From Shewanella cyperi (GTDB lineage: Bacteria > Pseudomonadota > Gammaproteobacteria > Enterobacterales > Shewanellaceae): a DNA stretch of 64,000 bases. Positions within the stretch are counted from its first letter, which is position 1. The number at the start of each line of letters is the position of its first letter. The translations under genes were made by a program, and so were the position numbers. The DNA is taken from NCBI RefSeq assembly GCF_017354985.1, contig NZ_CP071501.1, positions 3,449,001 through 3,513,000 of the forward strand, written 5' to 3'. Under the pieces are notes generated by a model. That model was not told the DNA's origin. It was given only the letters and a program-made list of their open reading frames with translations, and did not search any database. This document shows, one piece after another, positions 43,875-55,056 of the stretch.

Positions 43875-46271
43875 TTAAATGGGCGAACCCGGCGGCATGG
43901 CCATGGGATTGGGGATCAGACGATACTGGCTGTCGTCCATGCCCTTGCCAATCGCGCCAGCGAGGAAGTTGTAATGGGCGGCGAGATCCGCGCTGCCCCT
44001 ACTGGCGCGGCGCTTGAGCTGCTGTTGCAGATCATCAAGACGTGCCGCCAACTGCGCCCGAACCTCTGTGCTGCAATCGGGGCTGTGCAGTGCCTGCAAC
44101 AGTTCATCCACCACCACGGCATTGACCCTGAGCCAGGGGCCGCGCTCCGGCCCTGTGGGGTTATCCAGATACAGGGTCTTGGCCAGCAGGCTGTCCACCA
44201 GCTCGGCTATACCCAACTGCTCGCGATCATTAAGCGCCGCCTCCGCCACCCGGTTCAGGCGCCTTGGCCACAGCAGGCTGTGGACGCTGTGGCGCCCCAG
44301 CACCTCGGCCATGGCCAGAGGGTCGCTGATGACCCCGGTACCACGGGCGAAGCTTTCCCTGGTATCGCCGTAACTGCCGGCCTTGGGCACCAGCAGTTCG
44401 GTCAGTTCCCGTGGCAGGGTCAAAGACTCGGGTGCCAGGGTGGCCAGTACGGCACTGAGGGCCTGGCGTTGCAGCTCGGGGGCTATGTATTGCCAACTGC
44501 CATTGCGGTCCTGGTAGCTGTAGTCTGTGCCGCCGATAAACTTGGCCGCGGCCTCTATCTGATAGCGGCTAAGCAGGTACAAAGGCACCAGGGCATCAGC
44601 CAGCTCGCCCTGGGGGTCGCCGGGCAGCAGGGCCTCGGGGCCGAACTTGTCCAGCGCCAAACGGCGCACCTGTTGCAGGCGGTTGAGTTCGGCCACGGGA
44701 TCGCTGCCGTTATCCCACAAACTGGCGTAGGCGTGGCTGGCATCGGCACGACGGGAGTCGGCCTCACCTATGTATCTGAGTCCCTGGCTTTGGGCCTGAC
44801 GCACCAGTTCGGCCAGGGCCTGACGCCCGGCCTCACCCTTGCCGAAATCGCCGTAACCGTAGGCGATGGCAAACTTGTCCCAGGCGCCGACACCCGTGCC
44901 ATAGGCCTGGCTTATGTCTATCTGTCCCGCCTGGATGCCGATTTGCGGATGGGGATAGTCCATCACAGAGCTGTTGTCATTGCTGGAGGCGGCAAAGTTG
45001 TGCTCCAGCCCCAGGGTATGGCCTATCTCGTGGGCCGCCAGCTGGCGGATACGGGCGAGGGACAAGCCCATGGCCGCATCGGCGGCGGCCTGTCTGTCAT
45101 CCCAGCCGGCGGTGAGGCCGCGGGCTATCAGATGATCCTGCCTGACCCTCAGGCTGCCCAGAGTCACATGGCCCTTGATGATCTCGCCGGTGCGCGGATC
45201 GGCCACCGCCGAGCCATAGGACCAGCCGCGGCTGGCCCTGTGCACCCACTGGACCACGTTGTAGCGCACATCCTGGGGATCGGCGTCCTCCGGCAGCAGT
45301 TCCATTTTGAAGCCGCCGATAAAACCTGCGGCATCAAAGGCTTCACTCCACCAGCGGCCACCGTCCAGCAGTGCGCTGCGGATAGGCTCGGGCACACCGG
45401 GATCCAGATAATAGACTATGGGCTTGACCACCTCAGAGGGGGCGGGGCCCGGAACCTTTTTCTGCAGCCGGTGACGCAATATGTGGCGGCGCACCACGCT
45501 CTGGTCCACGGCGGTGCCATAGTCCAGGTATTCATCCATCAGGTAACCGCTGTAGGCCAGATAGTCCCTGGGTTCATAACCCGCCTCAGGCAGGGCGATA
45601 AAGGACACCCGGGTACGGATTGACACGGACTTGGGATCCGGCGTCACCTGGGCCACATAGGCGCCGGGCTTGGCGGAGGAAAAGGTCAGCAGCACATCCA
45701 CATCGCTGTTGCGCTCAAAGGATTTAACCCCTTCAGGGATAATCAGCGAGCGCTGTTTATCGAGCTGGAATTCGCCCTGACCTGCGGCCTTGAGGCTGTC
45801 GGCCACCCCGTGCAAGTCCTGGATCAAGAGTTCGTTCAGTGGCACCAGCGGCTGTTTGCCGGGCACCAGGGCGGCACGCCAGAGCACGGATTCGGCAAAG
45901 GCCTCCCGCACGGCGCGGCGTTCGGGGGCCGAATCGCTGTCGGCGCGGTAACGGCTGTTGAGTTCCCGCAATATGATGTCGGGCCCCAGGCGTTCAAACT
46001 GCACCAGACGGGTGCGGCCCAGCTGGCCACGGTCGAGACCTATGTCATTGGAGCCCACACCCTGGGGCAGGCTGGTCAGCAGCAGAAAGGGTTTCTTGAG
46101 CCGGGTCGGACTCAGGTATAGCTGGCCGTCGTTGTGGTAATAGAAATCGAGGAAACCGGCGGCCTTTTTGCTTTGTTGGCTGATAACAGTGGCATCTGGG
46201 GCGGCCTGGGATTGGGGCGCGGCGGCGCCGAGGGCCAGCAACAACGCCAGGGCGAGGCTGTAGGGACGCAT
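43875..46271 (-). CDS. Secreted zinc-dependent metalloprotease (DUF5117/DUF4953 type)
   Basis: 798 residues with a signal peptide (LALALLLALGAAAPQSQA). The metzincin-like zinc motif is HEIGHTLGLEHN (about residues 415-426), with the extended HExxHxxGxxH form. Upstream there is a large beta-rich region (about 60-250) and the pattern NVVQWVHRASRGWSYGSAVADP. MDYPHPQIGIQ after the zinc site is consistent with a Met-turn. It is probably periplasmic or outer-membrane associated. The physiological substrate is unknown. Confidence 0.85.
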   Translation of the reverse strand: MRPYSLALALLLALGAAAPQSQAAPDATVISQQSKKAAGFLDFYYHNDGQLYLSPTRLKKPFLLLTSLPQGVGSNDIGLDRGQLGRTRLVQFERLGPDIILRELNSRYRADSDSAPERRAVREAFAESVLWRAALVPGKQPLVPLNELLIQDLHGVADSLKAAGQGEFQLDKQRSLIIPEGVKSFERNSDVDVLLTFSSAKPGAYVAQVTPDPKSVSIRTRVSFIALPEAGYEPRDYLAYSGYLMDEYLDYGTAVDQSVVRRHILRHRLQKKVPGPAPSEVVKPIVYYLDPGVPEPIRSALLDGGRWWSEAFDAAGFIGGFKMELLPEDADPQDVRYNVVQWVHRASRGWSYGSAVADPRTGEIIKGHVTLGSLRVRQDHLIARGLTAGWDDRQAAADAAMGLSLARIRQLAAHEIGHTLGLEHNFAASSNDNSSVMDYPHPQIGIQAGQIDISQAYGTGVGAWDKFAIAYGYGDFGKGEAGRQALAELVRQAQSQGLRYIGEADSRRADASHAYASLWDNGSDPVAELNRLQQVRRLALDKFGPEALLPGDPQGELADALVPLYLLSRYQIEAAAKFIGGTDYSYQDRNGSWQYIAPELQRQALSAVLATLAPESLTLPRELTELLVPKAGSYGDTRESFARGTGVISDPLAMAEVLGRHSVHSLLWPRRLNRVAEAALNDREQLGIAELVDSLLAKTLYLDNPTGPERGPWLRVNAVVVDELLQALHSPDCSTEVRAQLAARLDDLQQQLKRRASRGSADLAAHYNFLAGAIGKGMDDSQYRLIPNPMAMPPGSPI

Positions 46272-46409
46272 GCAAACTCCTTGTTATGCTTGTTCTGGTT
46301 GCAGTTTGCCATCCAGACTACCCCATCCCCGGCCACAGGCAAGCGCAAATAGCTCAAGTTATTCCCATACTTGACTGATTTTGCGCTTTTACCACTTTCT
46401 GCTGCCCCG

Positions 46410-46493
46410 TCAGGCTTTACTGTGCTTTTCCTTGTAGCCAATCCAGTGGCTCAGGATGTTGATCAAGGTGTCGGCCATAATGCCGGTCAGCAC
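46410..46493 (-). pseudogene. Orphan 3'-end copy of the hybrid histidine kinase gene
   Basis: On the minus strand this reads VLTGIMADTLINILSHWIGY then KEKHSKA and TGA. The kinase itself ends VLTELFDTLSHWIGYKEKHNKA. The nucleotide match is strong over TGTGCTTTTCCTTGTAGCCA and continues for a further 10 bases. The fragment lies just beyond the kinase stop with no start codon, so it is the remnant of a second, related kinase gene or a local duplication. Confidence 0.8.
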
Positions 46494-46526
46494 CCATGTT
46501 AAAACCTGATTCAGTTAAAACCTGAC

Positions 46527-49500
46527 TCAAGCTTTGTTGTGCTTTTCCTTGTAGCCAATCCAGTGACTTAAGGTATCGAACAGCTCAGTCAAGACTATGG
46601 GCTTGGTGATATGGGCGTTCATGCCCGCCGCCAGGCTCTTTTCCCGGTCGCCGGACATGGCGTGGGCCGTCATGGCGATGATCGGCAGCGCTTCGCTGCT
46701 GTATCGCTTGCGCAGCTCACCGGCGGCGGTGAGCCCGTCCATCACCGGCATCTGAATGTCCATCAGCACGGCGTCGTAGGCACGCTTGTCCACCATGTCC
46801 AGCGCCACCTGGCCGTTGTCGGCCACGTCCACCTCGTAACCTGCGCTCTTGAGCAGCTCGGTGGCCACCTGCTGGTTGATAAAGTTGTCTTCCACCAGCA
46901 GCACCAGGCCCTTGTGTTCACCCTCTTCCTCGGCCTTTTCTTCCGGCGGCAACACCGCCGGCTTGGGACCGGCGAAGGCGGCGATGATCTGATCGAACAG
47001 CGCCGAGGCCTTGAAGGGCTTCTGCAACAGGGCAAACACCCGCTCGCCGTCGATGTCGCTTTGCAGCGGCTCGGCGGCATAGGCCGTCATCATGATGATC
47101 ACCGGCCGCACCGCGAGGCGTCCGTCTGCGACCATTTCATCTATGGCATCGAGCACGTGCTGGCCGTCCATCTCAGGCATCATCCAGTCCAGCAGCAAGA
47201 GATCCACAGGATTCTGCTCCAGCTTGAACAGGGCCTCGGCACCCGTGGTGGCCGTGTCCACCACAAAGTGGAAGTCCTTGAGCAGGGAGGAATAAATCTG
47301 CAGCGCCGTGGGGTTATCGTCCACCACCAGGGTGCGCAGGCTGTTGAGCCGCTCCGGCACCACCAGGGGCGTGACCTTGGCCTCGGCGGCAATCTCGAAG
47401 CTCAGGGTAAAGCTGAAGGTACTGCCGACACCGGGCTCGCTGTGGACCTGCATCTTGCCGCCCATCATGGACACCAGATGTTTGCTGATGGACAGCCCCA
47501 GGCCGGTACCGCCGTACTTGCGGGTGGTGGAACCATCGGCCTGGGCGAAGGCGTCGAACAGCTTGTCCTGCTGATCGCGGCTGATACCTATGCCGGTGTC
47601 GCGGACCCAGAATTTGAGGGTGATGCGGTGATCGCGCTCGCCCACGTCCTCGCAGCCCAGCTCGATTTCACCGCTCTGGGTAAACTTGACCGCGTTCGAC
47701 AGCAGGTTGATCAGCACCTGTCCCAGACGCAGGGGGTCGCCCTGCAACATCAAGCCGGCGGTGACCGGCGCATACAGCAGCAACTCGACGCCCTTCTCCT
47801 GGGCCTTGAGGGCGTTGAGGTCAAGGGCATGGTCGAGCACCTTGTCCAGCGGGAAGGCAACCCGTTCCAGCTCCAGCTTACCGGCCTCAATCTTGGAGAA
47901 GTCGAGGATGTCATTGATGATCCGCAGCAGCGACTGGGCCGAGAAACCGGCCTTGTCGAGGTAGTCCCGCTGCTGCTCGGTCAGGGCGGTGCGGCCCGCC
48001 AGCTGCAACATACCGATAATGGCGTTCATCGGGGTGCGGATTTCATGGCTCATGTTGGCCAGGAATTCACTCTTGTACAGGTTGGCCAGTTCCGCGTCCT
48101 GCTTGGCTTCCAACAGCGCCACTTCGTTGCTCTTGGAGCGGGTGATGTCCTTGTGGGTACCCACCATACGCTTGGGTTGGCCGTCCTGGGTAAATTCCAC
48201 CAGCCGGCCCCGGCTCAGCACCCAGAGGTAGTCGCCGCCGGCAGCGCGCATACGGAATTCAATTTCATAGGTGCTGACGGGATCCTTGAGGTATTGCTCG
48301 CGGTATTCCTGCACCCGGATACGATCGTCAGGGTGAATAAGCTCGTCTATGGTGCTCAGCAGCGCCGGGAATTCATCGGCCTTGTAGCCCAGCATGGAGA
48401 AGTAAGCGGCGTTGCAGATGATCTGCTCCGAATCCAGATACCAGTCCCACAGGCCGTCTTCCACCGCGTCCATGGCCAGGTGATAGCGTTCCTCCGACAG
48501 CCGCAGCTGCTCGGCGGACTCGAATTCGCGGGTCACGTCACGCCACACGGCAATCAGGCCCTGCAGTTCGCCGCGGCGGTTATAGAAGGGCAACTTGAGG
48601 GTGTCCAGCAGCACGGGCTTGCCGGCCAGCTCCACCTTTTCCTGATAGCGCAGCGGCGCGCGCTCGCTCAGCACCCGCTCGTCCTCGGCGCGGATACGGC
48701 GGCCCTGCTCCGGACTGGTGAGTTCCTCCGGCGACAGGCCTATCATCTCGCTTTCGGTGTAACCCAACATGCGCTCGGCCGCCTTGTTACAGCCCAGGTA
48801 GTGGCCTTCCTTGTCCTTGAACACAATGGCCTCGGGGATGGAGTCCAAAAGCGATCGCAGCAGGGCGTATTCCCGCTCGCGCCGCTCTGTAGCTTCCCGC
48901 AGACGTTCGGTACGGCGGCCCACCAGTTTGTCGAGGCGCTTGTTCTGCTCCGCCAGGTGACGGGTATATTGCTGGTTTTCTTCAAAAATACGGCTGACAA
49001 GTTGGAACCATGGCTCCCAGCCGGGGGTGATCTTCTGCGGCACCTTGCGCGGCTGCACCGAGCAGCCTTCCAGGTGCGACAGCAGCCGCGAGGCTGGATT
49101 CACGAAGGAGCGGCGGGTCTGCCAGTGCACTATGGTCACCAGCACAGACAGGGCCAGCACCACCAAAATAAAGGTCATCTGCAGCTTTTCCCAGGAGTCC
49201 TGGAACAGCTCGTCCACATCCTGGATATACAGCAACCGCCAGGGGGCGTTGTGCAGCGCCACCGAGTGGATGTAGTAGCCGTTGCGGATCATGCCGTCGT
49301 GGGCATCGAACAGCTCGGATTCCGGCAGGGAATGCAGCTCAGAGGGAATACGCTGGCTGATGTGGTACACCCGGTTGATGTCATCGCCCTCTATATCCGA
49401 GTGCGACAGGATATTGTTGGTCTGGTCCAGCAGGATAACAGTGCCCGGCATCTTGAAATAAAGGCGGATTTGCTTGGCCAGGGACGCCAGGGTCATGTCC

Positions 49501-50237
49501 AGGTTGATGGAGCCGATGAACTCATCCCCAAGGTAGATGGGCACACCGAGCGTGGTCAGCAGGCCCTTGTCGCTGGAGTCCACATAGGCTTCACTCCAGA
49601 ACACGCTGCGCTGGGGGTTCATGGCCGGGGTGGCGTACTGGAACTGTTTTTTGTTCAGCAATTCATCGCGGAATCGCTGCTCGTCGGAGGGCCATGGATA
49701 ATAGGACATCATCCGCCGCTTGGAGACGTAGTAGATGGCCGAGGCCTTGGGCGCCGCCTCCTTGGCCACCGGGAAGGCCAGAGACAGCTCAAACAGCATC
49801 TCCAGCTCCTGGTAAAACTTGTCGCTGCGGCCTTCCAGTGAACCTGTGCCCGTGATCCGCCCCATGTTGGTGAAGGGTTTGCCGTTCTCGGCATATGTGG
49901 GTTCCAGCGTAAAGTACTGGCCGCTTTCATTGAATTTGCCGTACCTGGGCAGGCGCTGCTTGAGCACGGACTCCCCCAGACGCAAATGGTCCACGGCCAC
50001 GTCGCGCATACTCTTGACCGCACGGATGCTGGATTCCAGCAGCAGGTCGATTTGCAGCACATGGCGGGCAATCTGCTCTTCGCGCTGTTCCATCAGCTGG
50101 GTCTTCTGCCTGTCGAAGAATACCCAGGCGGTCAGGCAGGCGAGCACTATCACCCCTATGTAGGTGTAGAACACAGCCCTGTTGTAGTTGCGCTGGATGG
50201 GTGATTTCAGCTGGAGATCCGGCTCGCTCGATTTCAT
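46527..50237 (-). CDS. Hybrid sensor histidine kinase (dCache-PAS-PAS-HisKA-HATPase-REC-REC)
   Basis: 1236 residues from ATG 50237. The order is: membrane helix (about 20-40), periplasmic dCache-like sensor (about 45-355), second helix (FILVVLALSVLVTIVHW), two PAS domains (SIPEAIVFKDKEGHYLGCN; AVEDGLWDWYLDSEQIICN), HisKA with phospho-His in FLANMSHEIRTPMNAI, and HATPase (YGGTGLGLSISKHL). Two receiver domains follow, with Asp in LLLLDWMMPEMDG and VLMDIQMPVMDG. There is no HPt domain, so a separate phosphotransfer protein is needed. The stimulus is unknown. Unusually, a copy of its 3' end lies immediately downstream. Confidence 0.93.
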   Translation of the reverse strand: MKSSEPDLQLKSPIQRNYNRAVFYTYIGVIVLACLTAWVFFDRQKTQLMEQREEQIARHVLQIDLLLESSIRAVKSMRDVAVDHLRLGESVLKQRLPRYGKFNESGQYFTLEPTYAENGKPFTNMGRITGTGSLEGRSDKFYQELEMLFELSLAFPVAKEAAPKASAIYYVSKRRMMSYYPWPSDEQRFRDELLNKKQFQYATPAMNPQRSVFWSEAYVDSSDKGLLTTLGVPIYLGDEFIGSINLDMTLASLAKQIRLYFKMPGTVILLDQTNNILSHSDIEGDDINRVYHISQRIPSELHSLPESELFDAHDGMIRNGYYIHSVALHNAPWRLLYIQDVDELFQDSWEKLQMTFILVVLALSVLVTIVHWQTRRSFVNPASRLLSHLEGCSVQPRKVPQKITPGWEPWFQLVSRIFEENQQYTRHLAEQNKRLDKLVGRRTERLREATERREREYALLRSLLDSIPEAIVFKDKEGHYLGCNKAAERMLGYTESEMIGLSPEELTSPEQGRRIRAEDERVLSERAPLRYQEKVELAGKPVLLDTLKLPFYNRRGELQGLIAVWRDVTREFESAEQLRLSEERYHLAMDAVEDGLWDWYLDSEQIICNAAYFSMLGYKADEFPALLSTIDELIHPDDRIRVQEYREQYLKDPVSTYEIEFRMRAAGGDYLWVLSRGRLVEFTQDGQPKRMVGTHKDITRSKSNEVALLEAKQDAELANLYKSEFLANMSHEIRTPMNAIIGMLQLAGRTALTEQQRDYLDKAGFSAQSLLRIINDILDFSKIEAGKLELERVAFPLDKVLDHALDLNALKAQEKGVELLLYAPVTAGLMLQGDPLRLGQVLINLLSNAVKFTQSGEIELGCEDVGERDHRITLKFWVRDTGIGISRDQQDKLFDAFAQADGSTTRKYGGTGLGLSISKHLVSMMGGKMQVHSEPGVGSTFSFTLSFEIAAEAKVTPLVVPERLNSLRTLVVDDNPTALQIYSSLLKDFHFVVDTATTGAEALFKLEQNPVDLLLLDWMMPEMDGQHVLDAIDEMVADGRLAVRPVIIMMTAYAAEPLQSDIDGERVFALLQKPFKASALFDQIIAAFAGPKPAVLPPEEKAEEEGEHKGLVLLVEDNFINQQVATELLKSAGYEVDVADNGQVALDMVDKRAYDAVLMDIQMPVMDGLTAAGELRKRYSSEALPIIAMTAHAMSGDREKSLAAGMNAHITKPIVLTELFDTLSHWIGYKEKHNKA

Positions 50238-50376
50238 GGGGTACCTTTGCAGCGACCCTGGGCCGCCCGGGTCTTGTCCGATGGGATATAGTAGCAGGAA
50301 GCAGGCCACTGTCCCAAAATTTTATTCGGCGGGCAGCCTTTTCATTAGCGCTTTAAATACATGCACTTGGCAATAA

Positions 50377-50400
50377 AAAACGGCCCCACGGGGCCGTTTT
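50377..50400. terminator. Terminator downstream of phoH
   Basis: AAAACGGCCCC / GGGGCCGTTTT, an 11-bp symmetrical stem with a minimal loop, directly after the phoH stop on the minus strand. Confidence 0.8.
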
Positions 50401-50408
50401 CTCAGGGG

Positions 50409-51803
50409 TCAGAGGTGTTCCTCGGCGAACTCCGCCAGGCGCGAACGCACCACGCCGTTGAGGTAAACGTTGGCACTGCCCTCGAAGTTTTTGAAGCGCT
50501 CCACTATGTAGGTCAGGCCCGAGGTCACGGCCGTCAGGTAGTTGGAGTCTATCTGCGACAGGTTGCCGCTGCAGATAAGCTTGGTGCCCTCGCCCATGCG
50601 GGTGATCATGGTTTTGATCTGCGAGGCGGTGAGGTTTTGACATTCATCCAGCAGCACCACGGCATTCTGGATGGAACGGCCACGCATAAAGTTGATGGAT
50701 TTGAACTGGATATTGGCCTTTTCCATGATGTAATTCATGGAGCCGTGTGGGTTGACGTCATTCTTGTGCAGCACCTCCAGAGTATCGGTAACCGCAGCCA
50801 ACCAGGGTGCCATCTTTTCTTCCTCTGTGCCGGGCAAAAAGCCGATGGATTCGGCAATTTCCGGGGTGTTGCGGGTGACGATAATCTTGTCGTACTGGTT
50901 GCGCTCCACCACCAGCTCCAGCGCCGCCGCCATCGCCAGCAGGGTCTTACCGCAACCGGCTGGGCCGGTCAGTATCACCATGTCGATTTCCGGATCCAGC
51001 AGCGCCTGCAGCGCCATGCCCTGGTAGATGTTCTTCGGCCTGATGCCCCAGGCCTCCTGGTTCAGCAGCCGGGCACGGCCGAGGTCGAGGATATGCAGGT
51101 GGGAATCGTCCCGGGCCGATACCCGGCCACAGAAGTCCGACTCTTCGTCTATCAGGTATTGGTTGATGTACAAGTGGTCGCTTTCCAGATCCTTGAGCGG
51201 CACTTCGTGCACAGTATTGCGACCGTGGCGGGTGGTGGACACCTTGTTCAGGTGTTCCCAGAAGTTGCCGTCAAACTGATGGAATCCCTTGGTCAAAAAG
51301 CGAATATCGTCGATCAGCTGGTCGGTGCGATAGTCCTCCACTATCTTGATGCCTGCGCCCTTGGCCTTGAGACGCATATTGATGTCCTTGGTAACCAGCA
51401 CCACGGTTCTGGGGGCATGGAGTTTTTGCAGGTGCAGCGCGGTATTGATAATGCGGTTGTCGTTGTGATCGCCGGGCAGGTTCTCCGTGCTGAATTCCAG
51501 CTGGTGGTCGGGGAATATGGCCAGGGTGCCTGTGGCATCGCCGTGACCTTCGCGGGCCGGGAGGGGTACGCCCTTGACTATCTCTTCCGGGGTGGTCTTG
51601 CCACCGAGGGTGTCTTCCAGGGCGCGGATGGCGACTCTGGCGTCGCGGCTGACATCGCGTTTTCTGTCCTTAATCTGGTCCAGTTCTTCCAGTACCGTCA
51701 TAGGTACTACGACATCGTGTTCTTTAAAGGAATATATGGCTAAGGGTTCGTGCAATAAGACATTGGTATCCAATACAAACAACTTTCTGTCGTCTTGTTC
51801 CAT
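50409..51803 (-). CDS. PhoH-family ATPase with N-terminal PIN domain
   Basis: 464 residues from ATG 51803, with GGAGG 5 bases upstream; the longer ATG start lacks this. A PIN RNase domain (about 1-150, LFVLDTNVLLHEP) is fused to a PhoH ATPase (about 240-450) with Walker A GPAGCGKTLL and Walker B VVLLDECQNLT. PIN-PhoH fusions resemble PhoH2-type RNA helicase/RNases. It is cytoplasmic and monocistronic, divergent from rapA. Confidence 0.9.
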   Translation of the reverse strand: MEQDDRKLFVLDTNVLLHEPLAIYSFKEHDVVVPMTVLEELDQIKDRKRDVSRDARVAIRALEDTLGGKTTPEEIVKGVPLPAREGHGDATGTLAIFPDHQLEFSTENLPGDHNDNRIINTALHLQKLHAPRTVVLVTKDINMRLKAKGAGIKIVEDYRTDQLIDDIRFLTKGFHQFDGNFWEHLNKVSTTRHGRNTVHEVPLKDLESDHLYINQYLIDEESDFCGRVSARDDSHLHILDLGRARLLNQEAWGIRPKNIYQGMALQALLDPEIDMVILTGPAGCGKTLLAMAAALELVVERNQYDKIIVTRNTPEIAESIGFLPGTEEEKMAPWLAAVTDTLEVLHKNDVNPHGSMNYIMEKANIQFKSINFMRGRSIQNAVVLLDECQNLTASQIKTMITRMGEGTKLICSGNLSQIDSNYLTAVTSGLTYIVERFKNFEGSANVYLNGVVRSRLAEFAEEHL

Positions 51804-52108
51804 GGCGCCTCCGGGGTTGCGTGACATAGGGTGTATGGTTACGTCTGAGGGCTCCTTTTCAGTGGCGGGTGAGGGACATGAAAGTTATTTCAAGCCCTGT
51901 CTTTAACTTAATACAGGCCACAGGCGGAAGTAAATAACCCCAAGCCAGTGTAATGCGCCTTTTATGACGCCCGGGTGACAGCGCCTCCCCCCTGGTCAAT
52001 TTGTATTCTATCCCGGCTCAGACTAGGCTCAGGGATGATTTAAATCTCCCGGCGCTTGGTATAACATACGCGCCCTTTGAGCATACCCCCATAGTTGAGA
52101 GTGTTAAG

Positions 52109-55018
52109 ATGTCGTTCGCATTAGGGCAACGCTGGATCAGTGACAGCGAGTCGGAATTAGGTTTGGGAACCGTTGTACAGGTGGAAGGTCGCATGGTGGG
52201 CCTGCTGTTTCCTGCCACCGGCGAAAACCGTATGTTTGCCCAGGCCGATGCGCCCCTTACCCGGGTGATCTTCAATCCCGGAGACGTCATCACCAGTGCC
52301 GATGGCTGGAGCCTCAAGGTCAGCCATGTGGAAGAAAAAAATGGCCTGGTGATCTACCACGGCGAGCACTGCGACACAGGGGAAATCACCAGCCTGCGGG
52401 AAACCCTGCTGGAGCACAATATTCGCTTCAACAAGCCCCAGGACAGGCTGTTTGCCGGCCAAATCGACAGGCTCGACCGCTTCGGGGTGCGCTATAAGAG
52501 CCAACTGCTGCGCCACCAACTGGCCAGCTCGGATCTGCTGGGCCTGCAGGGCCCCAGGGTGGGCCTGATTGCCCATCAGTTGTGGATTGCCCACGAGGTG
52601 GGTCGCCGTCACGCGCCGAGGGTATTGCTGGCGGACGAGGTGGGCCTGGGTAAAACCATTGAGGCCGGTCTGATTATCCATCAACAGCTGCAAACCGGCC
52701 GCGCCGAGCGGGTACTGGTGATAGTGCCCGACACCCTGAGGCACCAATGGCTGGTGGAAATGCTGCGCCGCTTTAACCTGCGCTTCTCTGTCTTTGACGA
52801 GGACCGCTGTGTTGAGGCCTTTGCCGATCACGATAACCCCTTCTACACGGAACAGCTGGTGATCTGCTCCCTGGAGCTGCTGCGCAAGAAGCGCCGCCTC
52901 GACCAGGCCCTCGACGCCGACTGGGATCTGCTGGTGGTGGACGAAGCCCATCACCTGGAGTGGAGCGAAGACGAACCGAGCCGCGCCTACCAGGTGGTTG
53001 AAGCCCTGGCGGCCGTGGTGCCCGGTGTGCTGCTGCTGACCGCTACCCCAGACCAGCTGGGTCACCAGAGCCACTTCGCCCGTCTGCGCCTGCTGGATCC
53101 CGACCGTTTCTTTGATTACGACGCCTTCATCCAGGAAGAGGCCGGCTACCGCGCCGTGGCCGAGGCTGCCGAGGCCCTGGCCGGTGACAAGCCATTAAGC
53201 GATGCCGCCATCAACAGCCTGACCGAACTGCTGTCGGAGAAAGACATAGCGCCGGCCATACGCCAGATCCAGGCCCCCAACCTGGACGATGAACTGCACG
53301 TCGCCGCCCGCGAAGAACTGCTGCAGGAGCTGCTGGACCGCCACGGCACCGGCCGGGTGTTGTTCCGCAACAGCCGCGCCTCGGTCAAGGGCTTCCCCAA
53401 GCGTATCTTCCACAGCTACGGCTACCCCATGCCGGAGCAATACGCCACCGCCAGCCGGGTCAACGCCATGATGGGCGGCGCCCGCACCCTGGAGGCCAAG
53501 GCGGCCCAGGCCCTGAGCCCGGAAAAGCTGTACCAGGAATTCGATGACAACAACGCCAGCTGGTGGAAGTTTGACCCCAGGGTCAACTGGTTGCTGGATT
53601 TCCTCAAGAACCACCGCAGCAAGAAGGTGCTGGTGATCGCCAGCCGTGCCGAAACGGCGCTGGCATTGGAAGAAGCGCTGCGCACCCGCGAAGGTATAGC
53701 CGCCACGGTGTTCCACGAGGGCATGTCTATCATTGAACGGGACAAGGCCGGGGCTTACTTTGCCCAGGAAGAGGGCGGTGCCCAGGCGCTGATCTGCTCC
53801 GAAATCGGCTCAGAGGGCCGTAACTTCCAGTTCGCCAGCCATCTGGTGCTGTTCGATCTGCCGCTGAACCCGGACCTGCTGGAACAGCGCATCGGCCGTC
53901 TCGACCGTATCGGCCAGAAGCACGATGTACAAATTCACCTACCCTTCCTTGAGGACACGGCCCAGGAAAAACTGCTGCACTGGTACCATGAGGGCCTGAA
54001 CGCCTTCGAACTCACCTGCCCCGGCGGCCACATACTGTTCGGTGAATTCCGCGAAGCCCTGCTGCAGGTGCTGGCCGGCGATGCCGACGAGGACGATGCG
54101 GCGCACCTGCTGTCGGCCACCCGTGCCCGTTACAAGGAACTCAAGGATGCCATGGAGCACGGCCGCGACAAGCTGCTGGAGCTCAACAGCCATGGCGGCA
54201 GCAAGGCCAATGCCCTGGTGGCGCGCCTGGCGGCCGCAGACGGTGACACTGCGCTGATTGCCGCCGTGATCCGCCTGTGGGACATCATAGGTCTCGATCA
54301 GGAAGACAGGGGCGAGAACTGCATAGTGCTGCGCCCCAGCGAGCACATGATGTTCCCCACCTATCCAGGTCTCAGCGAAGATGGGGTGACCGTCACTTTC
54401 GACCGGGATACCGCCCTGTCACGGGACGATATTGCCCTGATCACCCTGGAGCACCCCTTGGTGCAGACGGGCCTGGATCTGATCACAGGTTCTGACACCG
54501 GCAGCACCAGCGTGGCCGTGCTCAAGAACAAGGCTCTGCCGGCGGGCACCCTGTTCCTGGAGCTGATCTATATGGCCGAAACCACGGCGCCCAAGTCGAG
54601 CCAGCTATACCGCTATCTGCCCCCGACACCTATCCGGGTGCTGATGGACAAGGGCGGCAACAACCTGTCGGCCAAGGTGGATTACGAGAGCTTCGACAAG
54701 CAGTTGAGTGCGGTGAACCGCCATATCGCCAGCAAGCTGGTGAACGCTTCCCAAACCCTGCTGCATCCGCTGTTTGCCAAGGGCGAGGCCATGGCCGCCG
54801 AGGCTCTGGCCGACCTGGTAAAGCAGGCAGGACAGAGGATGGATCAGCAACTGGGCGGCGAACTGGCCCGTCTGGAAGCCCTCAAGGCGGTCAACCCCAA
54901 TATCCGTGACGAGGAACTGAGCTTTATCCGCAACCAGATGCAGGAGTTGTCCGGCTACCTCGGCGACACCCAGTTGCAGCTCGATGCCATTCGTCTGGTG
55001 CTGGTGAGTCACGCCTGA
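52109..55018 (+). CDS. rapA: RNA polymerase-associated ATPase RapA
   Basis: 969 residues from ATG 52109 ([18 protein letters not shown], the RapA N-terminus); the 36 codons of open frame upstream are not used. The Swi2/Snf2 ATPase has motif [11 protein letters not shown], motif [12 protein letters not shown] and motif [15 protein letters not shown]. Length matches E. coli RapA (968). It frees stalled RNA polymerase after transcription and so helps recycling. Alone on its transcript; terminator at 55057. Confidence 0.97.
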   Translation: MSFALGQRWISDSESELGLGTVVQVEGRMVGLLFPATGENRMFAQADAPLTRVIFNPGDVITSADGWSLKVSHVEEKNGLVIYHGEHCDTGEITSLRETLLEHNIRFNKPQDRLFAGQIDRLDRFGVRYKSQLLRHQLASSDLLGLQGPRVGLIAHQLWIAHEVGRRHAPRVLLADEVGLGKTIEAGLIIHQQLQTGRAERVLVIVPDTLRHQWLVEMLRRFNLRFSVFDEDRCVEAFADHDNPFYTEQLVICSLELLRKKRRLDQALDADWDLLVVDEAHHLEWSEDEPSRAYQVVEALAAVVPGVLLLTATPDQLGHQSHFARLRLLDPDRFFDYDAFIQEEAGYRAVAEAAEALAGDKPLSDAAINSLTELLSEKDIAPAIRQIQAPNLDDELHVAAREELLQELLDRHGTGRVLFRNSRASVKGFPKRIFHSYGYPMPEQYATASRVNAMMGGARTLEAKAAQALSPEKLYQEFDDNNASWWKFDPRVNWLLDFLKNHRSKKVLVIASRAETALALEEALRTREGIAATVFHEGMSIIERDKAGAYFAQEEGGAQALICSEIGSEGRNFQFASHLVLFDLPLNPDLLEQRIGRLDRIGQKHDVQIHLPFLEDTAQEKLLHWYHEGLNAFELTCPGGHILFGEFREALLQVLAGDADEDDAAHLLSATRARYKELKDAMEHGRDKLLELNSHGGSKANALVARLAAADGDTALIAAVIRLWDIIGLDQEDRGENCIVLRPSEHMMFPTYPGLSEDGVTVTFDRDTALSRDDIALITLEHPLVQTGLDLITGSDTGSTSVAVLKNKALPAGTLFLELIYMAETTAPKSSQLYRYLPPTPIRVLMDKGGNNLSAKVDYESFDKQLSAVNRHIASKLVNASQTLLHPLFAKGEAMAAEALADLVKQAGQRMDQQLGGELARLEALKAVNPNIRDEELSFIRNQMQELSGYLGDTQLQLDAIRLVLVSHA

Positions 55019-55056
55019 GCCGTTAATTGAACCTGATCCGGGTTTTGAGCGACAAG

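Noticed and set aside
43974..45623. 549-codon open frame antisense to the zinc metalloprotease
   Set aside because: Shadow of a gene with an intact HExxHxxGxxH site; no ribosome-binding site or protein features.
46611..49841. 1076-codon open frame antisense to the hybrid histidine kinase
   Set aside because: It is the complement of a gene with clear domains; the composition (His/Gln/Leu-rich, no motifs) is that of a GC-skew shadow frame.
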